Part shown: piece after piece, positions 10,830 through 21,274 of the stretch
Position numbering within the stretch: position 1 is the first letter of the stretch
How the letters are laid out: every line of letters starts with the position of its first letter
Program-made: the position numbers and the translations under genes
NCBI GenBank assembly: GCA_010909165.1
Contig: VJWM01000119.1
Span: forward strand, 310,001 to 374,000
Direction of reading: 5' to 3'
Source of the DNA: Anthoceros angustus
Lineage: Eukaryota > Streptophyta > Anthocerotopsida > Anthocerotales > Anthocerotaceae
DNA: 64,000 nucleotides
The notes under the pieces: generated by a model
The model's input: the letters and a program-made list of their open reading frames with translations, nothing else
Told to the model about the DNA's origin: nothing
Database searches by the model: none

Positions 10830-11500
10830 GACGTTGATTTCATGCATGAAATCTGGAAACGTACAGCAATTGGAAGGGACTGAAACAGCTGCACAAGCTT
10901 GGCAACAACTCCACGATGTGTATGCTGCAACGGACATCATGCACACAGTCCACACGATTAAAAATTACTTCTCTTTAAGGATGTCTGAAACAGACCAAGT
11001 GGACACACATACCATGTTGTTTAGAAGCTGGAACGCCAAGTTCCAATCATGTGGCTTCACCATCTCTGAAGATTTGATGGCAGCAATATTGCTGTCTACT
11101 CTACCCGAATCGTGGATCTCTGTAGTTCAGTCCCTACAAGGTGCAGCCCCACTCACGGTCAACAAGGTCATTAGTGCAATGTTGACGGAAGAAGCAAGGA
11201 GAAAAGTATTTGCTACCTCCTTTGGCGGGGAATCGTCAAACCCAGCCTACTTCACAGGCAGAGGAAGAGCTCGAGGCCGTGGAAGACCTAACTTTAGAGC
11301 TCAGCAGCAACACAGGGGCAGAGGCTTCCTATTCAAGAGGACGTGGCAACTTCAACCCAAGTTGGAGAAAAATATGTGGCTACTGCAAAATTCCGGGCCA
11401 CACATATGAGGAGTGCCGGAAACGCATGTCAGATAATAACCAAAGAAGAGACAGAGGAGAAGCATCGTGCCGATTAGCTTTAACTATGAAAAGACACTCA
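10830..11500 (+). pseudogene. Copia gag, C-terminal part with zinc knuckle
   Basis: Resumes with LISCMKSGNVQQLEGTE, followed by the standard gag core (TAAQAWQQLHDVY, LLSTLPESW). The CCHC zinc knuckle, CGYCKIPGHTYEEC (CX2CX4HX4C), lies at about 11366-11420 but in another frame from the upstream gag, so there is a frameshift near 11290-11330. Gag packages the RNA in virus-like particles. Confidence 0.9.
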
Positions 11501-11585
11501 AAGGCATTCCTATGCCTACTAAATAGTCGACTCACCACCATCAGCCCTAGTTGCTTCATGTCTGACTGCTCAAGGCCAGCACTCC

Positions 11586-13427
11586 TGGTATATCGATTCA
11601 GGGGCGTCACAGCATATGACCCCACATCGAGAATATTTCAAAGACTTTACACCCTCTAAGCCTCCTCACTTCGTCAGCCTGGGTGATGACACAAGGCACA
11701 CCATAGAAGGACACGGATCAATAGAATTAAACCTGAAGCCAGGAAGCACACTGCAAATTTCAGATGTTCTACTTGTCCCAGGACTTACCAAAAACCTATT
11801 TTCAGTCCGCAAAATTGACGAATCTGGCTGCTATGTGTGCTTTGGACAAGGCCACTGCATTGTGGAAACACCTCAAGGAGAGCTTATTGCCACTGGAGAC
11901 CTCAAGAATGATGACCTGTATCATCTCAACATGGACAGAAGTCATAACCCTGCTCTCTCATTATCTGCTGCAGCCAAGCACAACAATTCATACTTATGGC
12001 ATGCACGACTCGGTCACATGGGGGTTCAGCGAATGAAACAGATGCTTACAGCAAGTGCAGCCAAAGGAATTACACTTACCGTGGAGGAGTTCGGCATCTG
12101 CGAAGCATGCTCACTTGGAAAGAGCCACCGTACTCCTTTCCCTAGATCCACCAGCAGATCTACAAGACGCTTGGAGTTAGTACACTCGGACATATGCGGA
12201 CCCTTCAAGAGATCCATTTTTGGATACTTATATTTCATGCTCGTCATAGATGACATGAGCAGGTTCACCGTTCTCTATCTGTTAAAGCATAAATCACAAG
12301 CCCTTACCTGCTTCCAAGAATACACAGTTTGGGCTGAAAAGCAGACGGGAGGGAAACTCCTAACACTCCGTTCAGATGGAGGAGGAGAATATGGATCCAA
12401 TGCCTTCCTGCAGTTCTGCAAGACACACGGCATTAGCAGACAAGTGACCACACCTCACACCTCTCAACAAAACGGGGTGTCAGAAAGGATGAATAGGACA
12501 GTCCAGGATTACGGACTGACCATGCTGATCCACGCCAACCTCCCCAAGACATACTGGCCAGAAGCAATGGCCCACGCAGTTTACCTCATCAACAGATCAG
12601 TAACAGCAGCTTTGCCGCAACAAACTCCTTACGAAGCTTGGACCGGACACAAGCCTGATTTATCCAATCTCAGAGTGTTCGGCTCCCCCGTGTATGCACA
12701 TGTACCTAACGCTACCAGGACCAAGCTCGACGATCGGGCCAGCAAACACATCTTTATTGGCTTCACCAACGGCGTGAAGGGGTTCAAAATTATGCACCCG
12801 CAGACTCACAAGGTCACACATTCACGAGATGTCACCTTTCTGGAAGATATGCCGGGCTCAGCTGCAGTGGGAGCATCCAACCAGCCTACAGATCTCGCGG
12901 ACAGCGACGAGGACATCTCCATGGGCACAGCTCCCCCTGCACAGCCCACACAACAGCCAAATCAAGCAGCCAACAGGCAGCCAAATCAAGCACCAACAGC
13001 CACATTACCCGCAGATAGAAAATTAGTGGGCTCAAAATGGACATTTAAAATCAAGCTAAATGCTGACGGCAGCATAGAGAGGTATAAGGCTAGATTAGTT
13101 GCTAAGGGCTATTCTCAGCTTCATGGGTTTGATTATGATGAAACTTTCAGCCCGGTACTCAAGATTACCTCACTAAGGACCCTCATAGCATTAGCCTCTC
13201 ACCATGATTATGAGCTAATGCAACTTGATATTAAAATGGCTTTCTTGTACGGCGACCTACAACACACAATATATATGGAAATACCCGAGGGAATTAAGGT
13301 CAACCGACGATTATATAATGCATGCAAATTATTGAAAGCACTTTATGGACTTAAACAGAGTGCTATGGAATGGTACTCTAAGCTGGATGAAACCCTAGAG
13401 GCATTAGGGTTTACCAAACTAGACTGA
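11586..13427 (+). pseudogene. Copia pol: protease, integrase, start of reverse transcriptase
   Basis: The protease motif WYIDSGASQHMT begins at 11586. The integrase zinc-binding region HARLGHMG ... CEACSLGKSHR lies at about 12000-12130, then the catalytic core (LVHSDICGPF, LRSDGGGEYGS, SQQNGVSERMNRT). Reverse transcriptase begins with KLVGSKWTFKIK and YKARLVAKGYSQ and includes the first catalytic segment (LMQLDIKMAFLYGDL). The usual stretch between integrase and reverse transcriptase is short, suggesting a deletion near 12990-13010. The frame stops at 13427 within reverse transcriptase. Confidence 0.95.
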
Positions 13428-14472
13428 CAACATCTATATAAGAAGATCGGATGGTTGCTTTATATTACTTGCTGTATATGTAGATGATATTGTTTTGATG
13501 TCTAACTCTAAGCCCATGCTAGAAGAAACCAGTTAATGCTTTCCAAGCGTTTTGCCATGACTACTTGCAGGACTTATCTTATTGTTTAGGCATTGAGATA
13601 GTTAGACATAGAGAGTCTAGAAGTATATTCATACACCAATCAAGTATATTCAAGAAGTTTTAACTAAGTACAAGATGCAAGACTCTAAGCCCATATCGAC
13701 ACCTATGGAAGTTAATCTTAAGCTTATTAAGGCGGATCTAGACTCAGCTCCGGATCCGGATATGAACGAGGTACCCTACTCTTCAGCAGTCGGGAGCCTC
13801 ATGTATTTAATGGTATGCACCAGACCAGATCTTGCTTTTCCAGTGGGAGCACTCTCCCAGTTTCTATCTTCTCCGACACAGGAGCACTGGAAGGCCATCA
13901 AGAGGATTTTCCGGTATCTCAGATCCACATCTGACACAGGACTCCTTTATCAATCACCCACTAAGCGAGGTGACCCTCTCCAGCTCGTGGGATATAGTGA
14001 CGCTGACTGGGCTGGAGACAAGGGCGTCAGAAAGAGTACAAGCAGTTACGTATACCTGCTTGGAGGGACAGCTACCAGTTGGAGCAGCAAGCGGCAACAG
14101 GTTATTGCCTTAAGCTCCACTGAATCAGAATATTGTTCCTTAACACATGCTTGCAAGGAGGGGTTATGGCAACTCCTTCAGCTATCAGAATTAGGAGAAA
14201 CCCAGTATTTGCCAAGACCTCTCTATTGTGACAATCAAGGCGCTATATCGCTTACATACAGCTCCAAGTACCACGCGCGCACCAAGCACATCGAAGTGCA
14301 ATTTCATTTTATTCGAAAGGTGGTCAAGGATGGTAAATTTGAAGTTTTATATTGGCCGACGGAGCAGATAACGGCCGACATCCTGACCAAGGCACTCAGC
14401 TCAGCGAAGCACCAACAGCACTGTGCATCTATGGGTTTGAGAAAATTATCAGATACTGTTAATAAGAGTTAA
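13428..14472 (+). pseudogene. Copia pol: rest of reverse transcriptase and RNase H
   Basis: The reverse transcriptase active site LLAVYVDDIVLM is still readable at about 13461-13500, but in a different frame, with further breaks before 13675. From 13675 the frame is open again through IGYSDADWAGD-type RNase H sequence (VGYSDADWAGDKGVRKST, LSSTESEYCSL, KHIEVQFHFIR) to the stop at 14470-14472. The conserved catalytic residues are present but cannot be translated together. Confidence 0.93.
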
Positions 14473-14521
14473 GAGTTAGCAAAGACTAGCATCATAGATT
14501 AAGCACCTAATGCTCGCACAC

Positions 14522-14531
14522 TAAGTGGGAG
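14522..14531 (+). other. Polypurine tract
   Basis: TAAGTGGGAG lies directly before the 3' LTR and fits the plus-strand primer site of Copia elements. Confidence 0.8.
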
Positions 14532-14738
14532 TGTTAAAATAGCCATGTCTAGTATGCTTACATTAGGGCACGCTTCAGTTCGTGAAGCGAAACGCTGCTT
14601 CAGGCTACGAGACCGTTACCACCTCGTACCGCTTCGTCTCAGCATAAGAACGCTGTCTGTACATTCCATGAGCGCAATGCAATTCTGAACGATCCATGAA
14701 TTATCTCATCAATTCTGAACGATCCATGAATTATCTCA
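14532..14738 (+). repeat. 3' LTR of Copia element
   Basis: 207 bp, identical by eye to the 5' LTR (6751-6957), including the internal 30-bp duplication. It is followed by the target duplication GAGGC. Confidence 0.97.
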
Positions 14739-14743
14739 GAGGC

Positions 14744-15855
14744 AGGCAAGGATTTACAGACCGGGACACTTTCTACAAGTTTTATGGGGTTTCGCTAGCT
14801 GTAGTCCATGCGAAACGGTAGCTCAAACTCCCACCGACCGTTGTGTGTTGTGGGCCGACCTCGAGCAGGACTGTCCCGAGTTTCAGTATTGAAGGTGGAC
14901 GATTCCATCCTGCAGAGGCTCTGTCTGTTTTCGTCTCCCCGAATGTAATGTACCTGAAAGTCACACGCCGTGATGGTATGGACCTGTGCCACAAAGACCT
15001 CCCAGGAGCTCCTGCCTGTCGGAACAAGCCATGCGTGCAGCTGCAGAGGCGCTGATTAAGCGTACAAAGGTTCTGAGGGATTACGATAGAAAAGAAGGTG
15101 ACGGAGATTGTTGAATAACAGTAAGAACGTTTTCCCAAGTTTTGATTCCACAAGAGTTTCATGGAGTTGAATTCCTCGTACTCAACATCCTTTCTTGATG
15201 AACATGGATGGGTTGGAAGCAGAATAGAAAACCTTTCCTGAGGTCCGGCAGGTAACCCTAGGCCTCTAGAGACATGTATGTATTCGTGTCTCCAGGGTCA
15301 TGCGCGTTGGAGACGGCAGTGAAAGCGGGCTGCACTTACGGGGCGGGCCAACGAACTCTGCTTGATGCCATGAGAGGCATTGGGTAGAGGTGAGGATCCG
15401 GAGCGGATGCAGCCGAAGCTGGGATGCAGATGGAAAGGGTTGGCCCTAGGCCTGCTGGGATCAGAGACCATGCCCTAACAGAACAGTTTGGGTGAACATG
15501 TGCTTAAAAGGGAGGCAGCCTAGAGTAGAAAGAAGAGGCAGCCCGGGCCCCAAAGGATACTGGTGTTTGACGGGACCTGCCCAAAGAGGTGCCTCTTTCA
15601 CAGGCTGGCGTGACCAGATGTAGAAGGCAGCTTTCCCTTTCCGCATGCAATAGCAGGTTTGGAACCTGCGGATAATTGTGTAAAGGTAGGTTTGCAAGGC
15701 CATGATGGATAGGGTCATAGGCGAGGGTTTGCCCTTAAATAGAGTTCCTCGCAGGCTCTTGGTTCCTCAGGGCAAATAATTTGCAGCGCTTGTCAGGTGA
15801 TTTGTTCTGGAGGCCACACTAGCTACCTAGTACTGCAGGCAAGGCAAGAAAGAAG
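14744..15855. other. Upstream region of the second F-box gene
   Basis: No recognisable gene. Several short frames on both strands overlap and have no family resemblance. The last few hundred bases are likely the promoter and leader of the F-box gene. Confidence 0.4.
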
Positions 15856-16947
15856 ATGCAAGCAACACATACGATGCAGCAGATGTGTTGGGTGCAACAT
15901 GACTCCAGCGCCAGCGGTAGCATGGATGACAAAATTTGGAGATATTTACCCAGGGAACTCTTGGAGCGTGTGTTGGAGTGGCTGCCTCTGGCCCAAATGC
16001 TGAGATACCGTACCGTCTGCAAGGATTGGCACCGCCTTCTGTCGTCCCCCGCGTTTCTGCGGCAGTGGAAGCGGAATTCCGAAGCTCCCCTGGGAATCAA
16101 CGTGTTTGGGGGCGAGGGAAATGAACAAACTTTGCCGCCTTCGGATCCGGGGTGGAGCTTGCACAAGTTTGTGTTCCCTTTCTCCTCTTATTCCCCTTAT
16201 CCGCGTGCAGCATCAGGAGGTTTGATCTGCTTTTCTGCCGGACCGATGAACCAGGTGGCGCGCATTCAGGAGCCATTAGTGATTTGCAACCCTCTCACAG
16301 GAAACTGGAAGTTGTTGCCGAGGATACCCTACTTGCTGGTTAGAGTGCGAGACCCCACTGGCAACTGGGTGTCAGTGATTTCGCATGTCAAATTGGGCGT
16401 GGATTACGGTTCTAAGACCTACTCACTACGAGTCTTGTTTCACAACGATGCGCAGTTCGAATATGAATCCGGATCCGGCGCCTGGGCCTGGCTCACCTGG
16501 TCCCCGGATCAGAGTCGTGATTTTCGGGTATTGAACGCGACGTGGTCCATGCGTCACGATAACGATCTCCAGACTCGATTGAAGACCCCGGGGGCTCCTT
16601 ACAGCGTGCAAATTTGCTGCATCTCCAAAAGTATCACGATATGGAAGGGTGATCCGACGGGACCATTTTTTGTTATGCCTCGGACTCACTGGACAAACAT
16701 TTTTGGAAACCGCAACCGGGATTTCCTCCGCCGCTATGTTGTCACAGCAGTAGACAATTATGTTTGCATATTTCTCTATGTTGCTACATCCCGGAGACCT
16801 TCTCCAGTGTTCAGCATGGGATTGATCACGTACCACCTCACCGGAAGGACGTGGAGTTCTTGGGTCATGGATGGCTATGTCGATAACCGTAACTCTTCAA
16901 ACTGTATTTTCTCACTTGATCCAATGGCTAGTCAAATTGCTTTGTGA
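15856..16947 (+). CDS. F-box protein
   Basis: Single-exon gene of 363 codons from the ATG at 15856; an in-frame ATG at 15922 (MDDKIWRYLPRE) lies just before the domain and may be the main start. The F-box spans about residues 27-70 (YLPRELLERVLEWLPLAQML, then VCKDWHRLLSSPAF). The rest resembles F-box-associated C-termini: a conserved ICNPLTGNWKLLPRIP block near residue 140 and a later segment naming a plain calyx of beta strands. Presumed SCF substrate receptor with unknown target. The product ends at SQIAL; a tandem 41-bp duplication lies in the downstream region. Confidence 0.87.
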   Translation: MQATHTMQQMCWVQHDSSASGSMDDKIWRYLPRELLERVLEWLPLAQMLRYRTVCKDWHRLLSSPAFLRQWKRNSEAPLGINVFGGEGNEQTLPPSDPGWSLHKFVFPFSSYSPYPRAASGGLICFSAGPMNQVARIQEPLVICNPLTGNWKLLPRIPYLLVRVRDPTGNWVSVISHVKLGVDYGSKTYSLRVLFHNDAQFEYESGSGAWAWLTWSPDQSRDFRVLNATWSMRHDNDLQTRLKTPGAPYSVQICCISKSITIWKGDPTGPFFVMPRTHWTNIFGNRNRDFLRRYVVTAVDNYVCIFLYVATSRRPSPVFSMGLITYHLTGRTWSSWVMDGYVDNRNSSNCIFSLDPMASQIAL

Positions 16948-17068
16948 GATTTCCTTGTGTACTTGTGGTGTTAATAGCATTCTTGGGGGCCACCCACGAA
17001 AGCTGCTTCAAGAGGAGCTCATAAGTTCATCATGGTTCTCTATGCACTCGTGTTAAGCATGTATGCCT

Positions 17069-17150
17069 TTTGGAAAGGCATAAGCTAGTTTCTTGGGAGT
17101 GGGTTAAGGCTCCAAAAGGCATAAGCTAGTTTCTTGGGAGTGGGTTAAGG
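17069..17150 (+). repeat. 41-bp tandem duplication in 3' flank
   Basis: AAAGGCATAAGCTAGTTTCT followed by TGGGAGTGGGTTAAGG occurs at about 17074 and again at about 17115. It lies about 130 bp after the F-box stop codon, probably in the 3' UTR. Confidence 0.8.
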
Positions 17151-17771
17151 CATTTAGTCCGAGACTCTTTCAGTTCTATTTCCTTTCTTCTCTACTTTCT
17201 TTTCCGTCTTTTAAATTTTGTCCCACACAGCAGCTTAGTTGCCTCAATCTCCCCAGTCATGGTTAATATATATGATTTCAGACATGGAACATTGTTGCTC
17301 CTTTTGCACAACGTCCCTTAGGGTCTCTCTTTGATGCCCTCTAAAAGATGTGCTCACCTCGGCTCTGTTTATCAATAAAGTTCTCATGTTGCCTAGTATA
17401 TCTAAACTATAGGATACGTATTATACATCTTTATATTGGGTGTACACGTTGTTCATGAACAGCGTTTGTGTAAAAAGAGGTTTCTCCTGAAACCCCTTTT
17501 GGCACACGGACGTGGCCGGACCACGCACTTGAAAAAAATCCGCACTATAACCAGCCTTTTTGGTATTTCTCTGCAGACATGTCACCCGCAACCTTTTGAA
17601 TAATTGTTTTGATACACGTTATTTGAGATTGTAGATTGCAAGTACGTGGCGAAAACCTAAAGTCTCGTTCTCATTCGGCTTTTTCTTTGGATGAACTGTC
17701 TGAGAATGCCCGAAACCGATGGATGAACCGTCTGAGAATGCACTTGTGCGCGCACTTACATCTAAACAGTC

Positions 17772-17804
17772 TCCAACACCTGGCAATCATTGCCAGGTGT
17801 TGGA
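17772..17804. repeat. Perfect 15-bp hairpin, 3-nt loop
   Basis: TCCAACACCTGGCAA, then TCA, then the exact complement. It lies inside the 17461-19077 element. Confidence 0.85.
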
Positions 17805-18379
17805 CATATACAAACGTTTAGAGTTTTTAGGGCTTGCTGTAATTCTGTAAGTTTGCGCACCAACCTTTCATTCATACCAGTCAATCCTTAGACTATACTC
17901 TCGCTCTAGGAATTTTACAGGACTTTGTTTCTTAGACATTGGGACAATAATATCTTCGTTGACGTGATGCTCTTGATCCGTGTGCAGTGCGAAAATGAGA
18001 GTGGCATGGTTGCACTTGGAGCTGGGCCCACGTCAAACATCTCAAGATTCAAAAGATGCAAAAGGTTCTCACTACTAGTTCAAAGTTTTAACCACTAGAA
18101 AAAAGATGAGGGCTAAGTAAAGATAAGAACATATCCACATTAGGGAGGTGCACAAAAAAGGTTGAAAACGTTGAAAGAAACCCTTTAAAACAACAAAAAT
18201 ATCAAAAAAATAGCAAACAGTTCAAAAAAATATCAAAATTTTAGAGCAAGTGCGCTTCTGCCTCAAAAAATTGGACTTTTTTGGAATTTTTGGAATTTTT
18301 TAGATTTTTTGTTCTTTTTTTCTTTGGATGAACCGTCTGAGAATGCACTGGGAGGCATAAACCATATGGGTTCATGCTT

Positions 18380-18515
18380 CTAGGCCTCCTTGCCCCCTTG
18401 GTGCGTGCACTTGTGCGCGCACCTGGGCCCCCTTGCCCCCTTGGTGTGCGCACAAGTGCACGCACTGGCCCCTTGCCCCCTGGTGCATGCACTTGTTCAC
18501 CCAGTTGGGCCCCCC
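18380..18515 (+). repeat. GC-rich tandem repeat, about 3 units of ~42 bp
   Basis: Units combine CTTGCCCCCTTGGTG with GTGCACTTGTGCGCGCAC. The middle unit has the second word inverted. These gave rise to a spurious proline/arginine-rich minus-strand frame. Confidence 0.7.
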
Positions 18516-19075
18516 TGGCATGTTAAATGATAACCCGGTACTAGGTCACCGCCGAAAGAGACAGAAAGGATAGATATATGAGAGCGGATAGATATATGAG
18601 AGCGGTCTAGGTGAAACTCCGCCGATGTCTACTACTTGTTATTTTGCTGGGAGTTCCGACACATCCTCATACCTCCAAAAGGACATGTTTCCCCAGTAGA
18701 AGATCATTTTTCGCGTTCTTTTTGCACAGTGCGTACACAAGTTTGCGCATAGCGTTGTTTAGACGCGCACTTATGCGTGCCTAGGCCCCCCGGTGTACAA
18801 AAACATACAAAACCACACAAAATGCAGAAACTACTGACATGACAAAATTATGGAACAATGAGGTCACTGGCCCTTCATCACACTGACTAAATCGCCATGA
18901 ACCTAAGAACAAGGCGCCAGCGCGGTGTAAATGACTCGACAGGAAGTGGTGCCGGAGCTGAGAATGCCCGAAACCGATGGATGAACACCTACAAAAACCA
19001 ACAAAAATCAAACCAACTTTAGTTTCTGGCGAAATAGGGTTGGGATTTTTTCCAAAACCCCGTTCTACACAGACG

Positions 19076-19104
19076 CTTAATATCCCTCATTGAGGGATAT
19101 TAAG
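19076..19104. repeat. 14-bp inverted repeat with 1-nt spacer
   Basis: CTTAATATCCCTCA, T, TGAGGGATATTAAG. It begins at the right end of the 1.6-kb element and extends past it, so it may mark the insertion site or a second element end. Confidence 0.7.
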
Positions 19105-19944
19105 GTCATAATCTTTGGAGTCAGGTTCATGAACGAGAGCTGTAGGTCTGACTGGAAACCGAAGTGTTGTTTATAATATGATAGAGCAAACATTGAAGCA
19201 TCTACTTGTCTGCCTCCTTGTCATCCTCCTCATCTCCTGCAATTCTTGTGGCAGTGTAGATGGTTGGTGGGGGAGCTTTGCCCAATGGTTTTTCCAAACA
19301 CACAACAGGAATGTATATCCAAGGCTTGATACATGTGTCGTATTAGCCGCAGCAATGCGTAGCTTTGCAGCCTTGTACAAAAAATCAGATGCAAGTGCAG
19401 AAGAAGGGGTGAGGCAAGTGTAATGGAATGCAGGTAATAGCTCATTGTAGATTAATTGATGGCAAGCACGGCACAAACAACGATCAAACCTAGCAAATGC
19501 AGTTCCAGTTCTAGCTTTCAGAAATCTCTGCTAACTGCATGCTTGTGGTTATGTAGGCCTTGGGGGAGCAAATTGCAATTAGAAGAGTGAGGAGTTGTTG
19601 CTTGCGATCAGTACTTGTGAAATTAGGCAGCAAGAGTCTTTTGCCGCCTAAACAATCCGAGCACTCTAGAGACATTAAGGCATTGACAAAATACCACCAA
19701 TCCCTTATACTCTGAGTGCAGAGGATTAGAATAACCGTTTGTTGCAATCTTTTTTTATCAGCTCTTATGGAGAATCCGCCAGAATCCGATTCAAGGATAT
19801 TGCACTCCGCCACAGGGTCAGAAACCAAAGGAACGGATGGAATCTTAGAACACGTCCGCTTATTGCATCAAGAAACGTTTGTACGGATGGAGTGCTCCGT
19901 CCGGAAGCCCCTATTTTACTCCATGTATAGCCATCTGCAAAACC
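19105..19944. other. Intergenic DNA without recognised gene
   Basis: Several 60-100-codon frames overlap on both strands, none with family resemblance. The last hundred bases may hold the 3' end of the OSB-like sequence on the minus strand. Confidence 0.35.
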
Positions 19945-20289
19945 CTAAAGCGCATGCTGCAAGTCGGGATGGCGGGGACTGGGCTTATCCGCCCCGTTGT
20001 TCCACCACTGCCTGGGATCATCATAGAATTGGTGCCACAGCCGCTCCTCCCCGGTCTCTGCAGCATCAGGAGCCTGCTGGGTATAAGCCCTGCACACTCC
20101 CGTCTCAGATGGAACGCAGCGTCGCTTTCCAGAATGGGAAAATCCGCAGCTCGGCTGCTGGTGCTGCTCATCCAACGTCGGCAGCGGAAGGGGACAAGGC
20201 AGCAATTCTGCCAATGCCATGGCCATGCTCCGCGTCCAAGGCGCCGACCACCGGGTGAGGATCGTGATGAATGGAACACGACAAATCAT
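19945..20289 (-). pseudogene. OSB-like PDF-motif sequence (remnant or single exon)
   Basis: The minus-strand frame contains ERLWHQFYDDPRQWWNN, then KPSPRHPD. This matches the PDF motif of plant organellar single-stranded DNA-binding proteins (OSB): an LW start, an aromatic pair, QWW and a closing PD. OSB proteins pair an SSB-like domain with one or more PDF motifs and act in mitochondrial or plastid DNA maintenance. After PRHPD the frame loses similarity, and I could not assemble a credible SSB domain from 20290-21100. It may be a decayed gene, or one whose exons I could not join. Confidence 0.4.
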
Positions 20290-21274
20290 AGCGGATATCC
20301 AGTCCTCGTCGCCATCCGGGCCACGGAATTTCCTTCCCTATTACCCCACATCGTTGGTGCTCATCGGAGGCTTGTACGCAGGTTGTTTGTGCGATGTTTT
20401 GTTGGATGCTTATTTGGGAAAGGAGTTTTACAATCCTCTGCAGATGTTTGTGCATCTTGGTGTTGTTTGATAGCAAGCTTTTGAGCTAACGAGCTTCCAT
20501 GGCTGTGAACACCAGCTGGTAGATCTGTCCAGCTTTGACATCCGCAAATGCCGACAGGTTCTCTGAGCAGGTCAGTAATGGCAGCAAGGTCTTCTCCACC
20601 ACCATCATCTTGCCTGTTCAGCGGGATGAACTCCAGGTAAGGCAAGCCAAATCAGGGACCAAGATGAAGACCGTCAGAATTCATCTCCCAACACTTGCAC
20701 CAACACCACACCTCACTGACTCCCAACTTAGAGCATGGGCACAGCAGCACCAACAGCCTTCCAACACCAACGATTCCCACTGACCATCCCTTGCCTTATG
20801 CATTGGATTCAAAAGCGCGGCCCAGGCCCAGGCTCAAGAACCTTCCGAACCTTCCTCTGGCCCGACAGCCTTGTCGCCTGTCGCCGGACAGAGCTCTGCA
20901 AAATCGAAACCAGTGAAGGGTCCAGGAGCTGCAAAGGGGTTGCAGGCCCTCCCAGCTGCCTGTCGGGTGCAGCACCACCACCACCTGCATCGCGTCGCCT
21001 CCGCGGCTTGGCTCGGCTCCGAACACACCGCCTCCTGCTTGTATGGTCGTGCACAAGCAGGAGGTGCACCATACTCGTGAATGTTAGACGTTCAAGCATA
21101 TTGTTACTCCAGTAGATAGATAGTCCTTAGATAGATCAAAAGTCTCAGGACAAGTAGATAGAAGGCCAATGGTGGAGTGATTTCCATCATGCGTTTGATT
21201 CCTGATCCTCAACATGCCAGGAGACTGAAAGGTACCACTAGCCCTGCGTTTGCGTGAGCATGGAGATCCAACTT
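20290..21274. other. Spacer between OSB-like sequence and NOC4
   Basis: GC-richer than its surroundings, with overlapping frames on both strands at 20796-21100. It could hold the N-terminal exons of the OSB-like gene (for example minus-strand 20834-21028), but no domain is recognisable. It also holds the NOC4 3' UTR. Confidence 0.3.

Larger units (their letters stand above)
6751..14738 (+). mobile_element. LTR retrotransposon, Ty1/Copia superfamily, defective, with nested insertion
   Basis: Complete insertion bounded by GAGGC target duplications (6746-6750 and 14739-14743). It has two 207-bp LTRs with no difference that I can see, a primer-binding site, gag, protease, integrase, reverse transcriptase and RNase H in Copia order, and a polypurine tract. 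Gag is interrupted at 7916 by a foreign insertion of about 2.9 kb and resumes near 10830. There is a frame change inside gag (about 11290-11330), another before protease, and several breaks between 13427 and 13675 inside reverse transcriptase. This copy cannot make its own proteins. Identical LTRs imply recent insertion, probably driven by proteins from another copy. Confidence 0.97.
17461..19077. mobile_element. 1.6-kb terminal-inverted-repeat element
   Basis: Imperfect 23-bp inverted repeats (19 of 23 matching) bound the segment: left AGCGTTTGTGTAAAAAGAGG (17461) and right, read as complement, AGCGTCTGTGTAGAACGGGG (ending 19077). No clear target duplication was found. The interior has no transposase. 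It contains a perfect hairpin, GC-rich repeats of GCGCAC words, and a phrase (TTTTTCTTTGGATGAAC, then CGTCTGAGAATGC) repeated near 17680, 17720 and 18315. Probably a non-autonomous Mutator-like or similar element. Confidence 0.45.

Noticed and set aside
17772-17804. MicroRNA precursor
   Set aside because: The hairpin is only 33 nt long with a 3-nt loop, too short for a plant microRNA precursor.
19716-20484. Plus-strand frames of 180 and 201 codons
   Set aside because: No family resemblance; the minus strand carries the OSB PDF motif in the same place.
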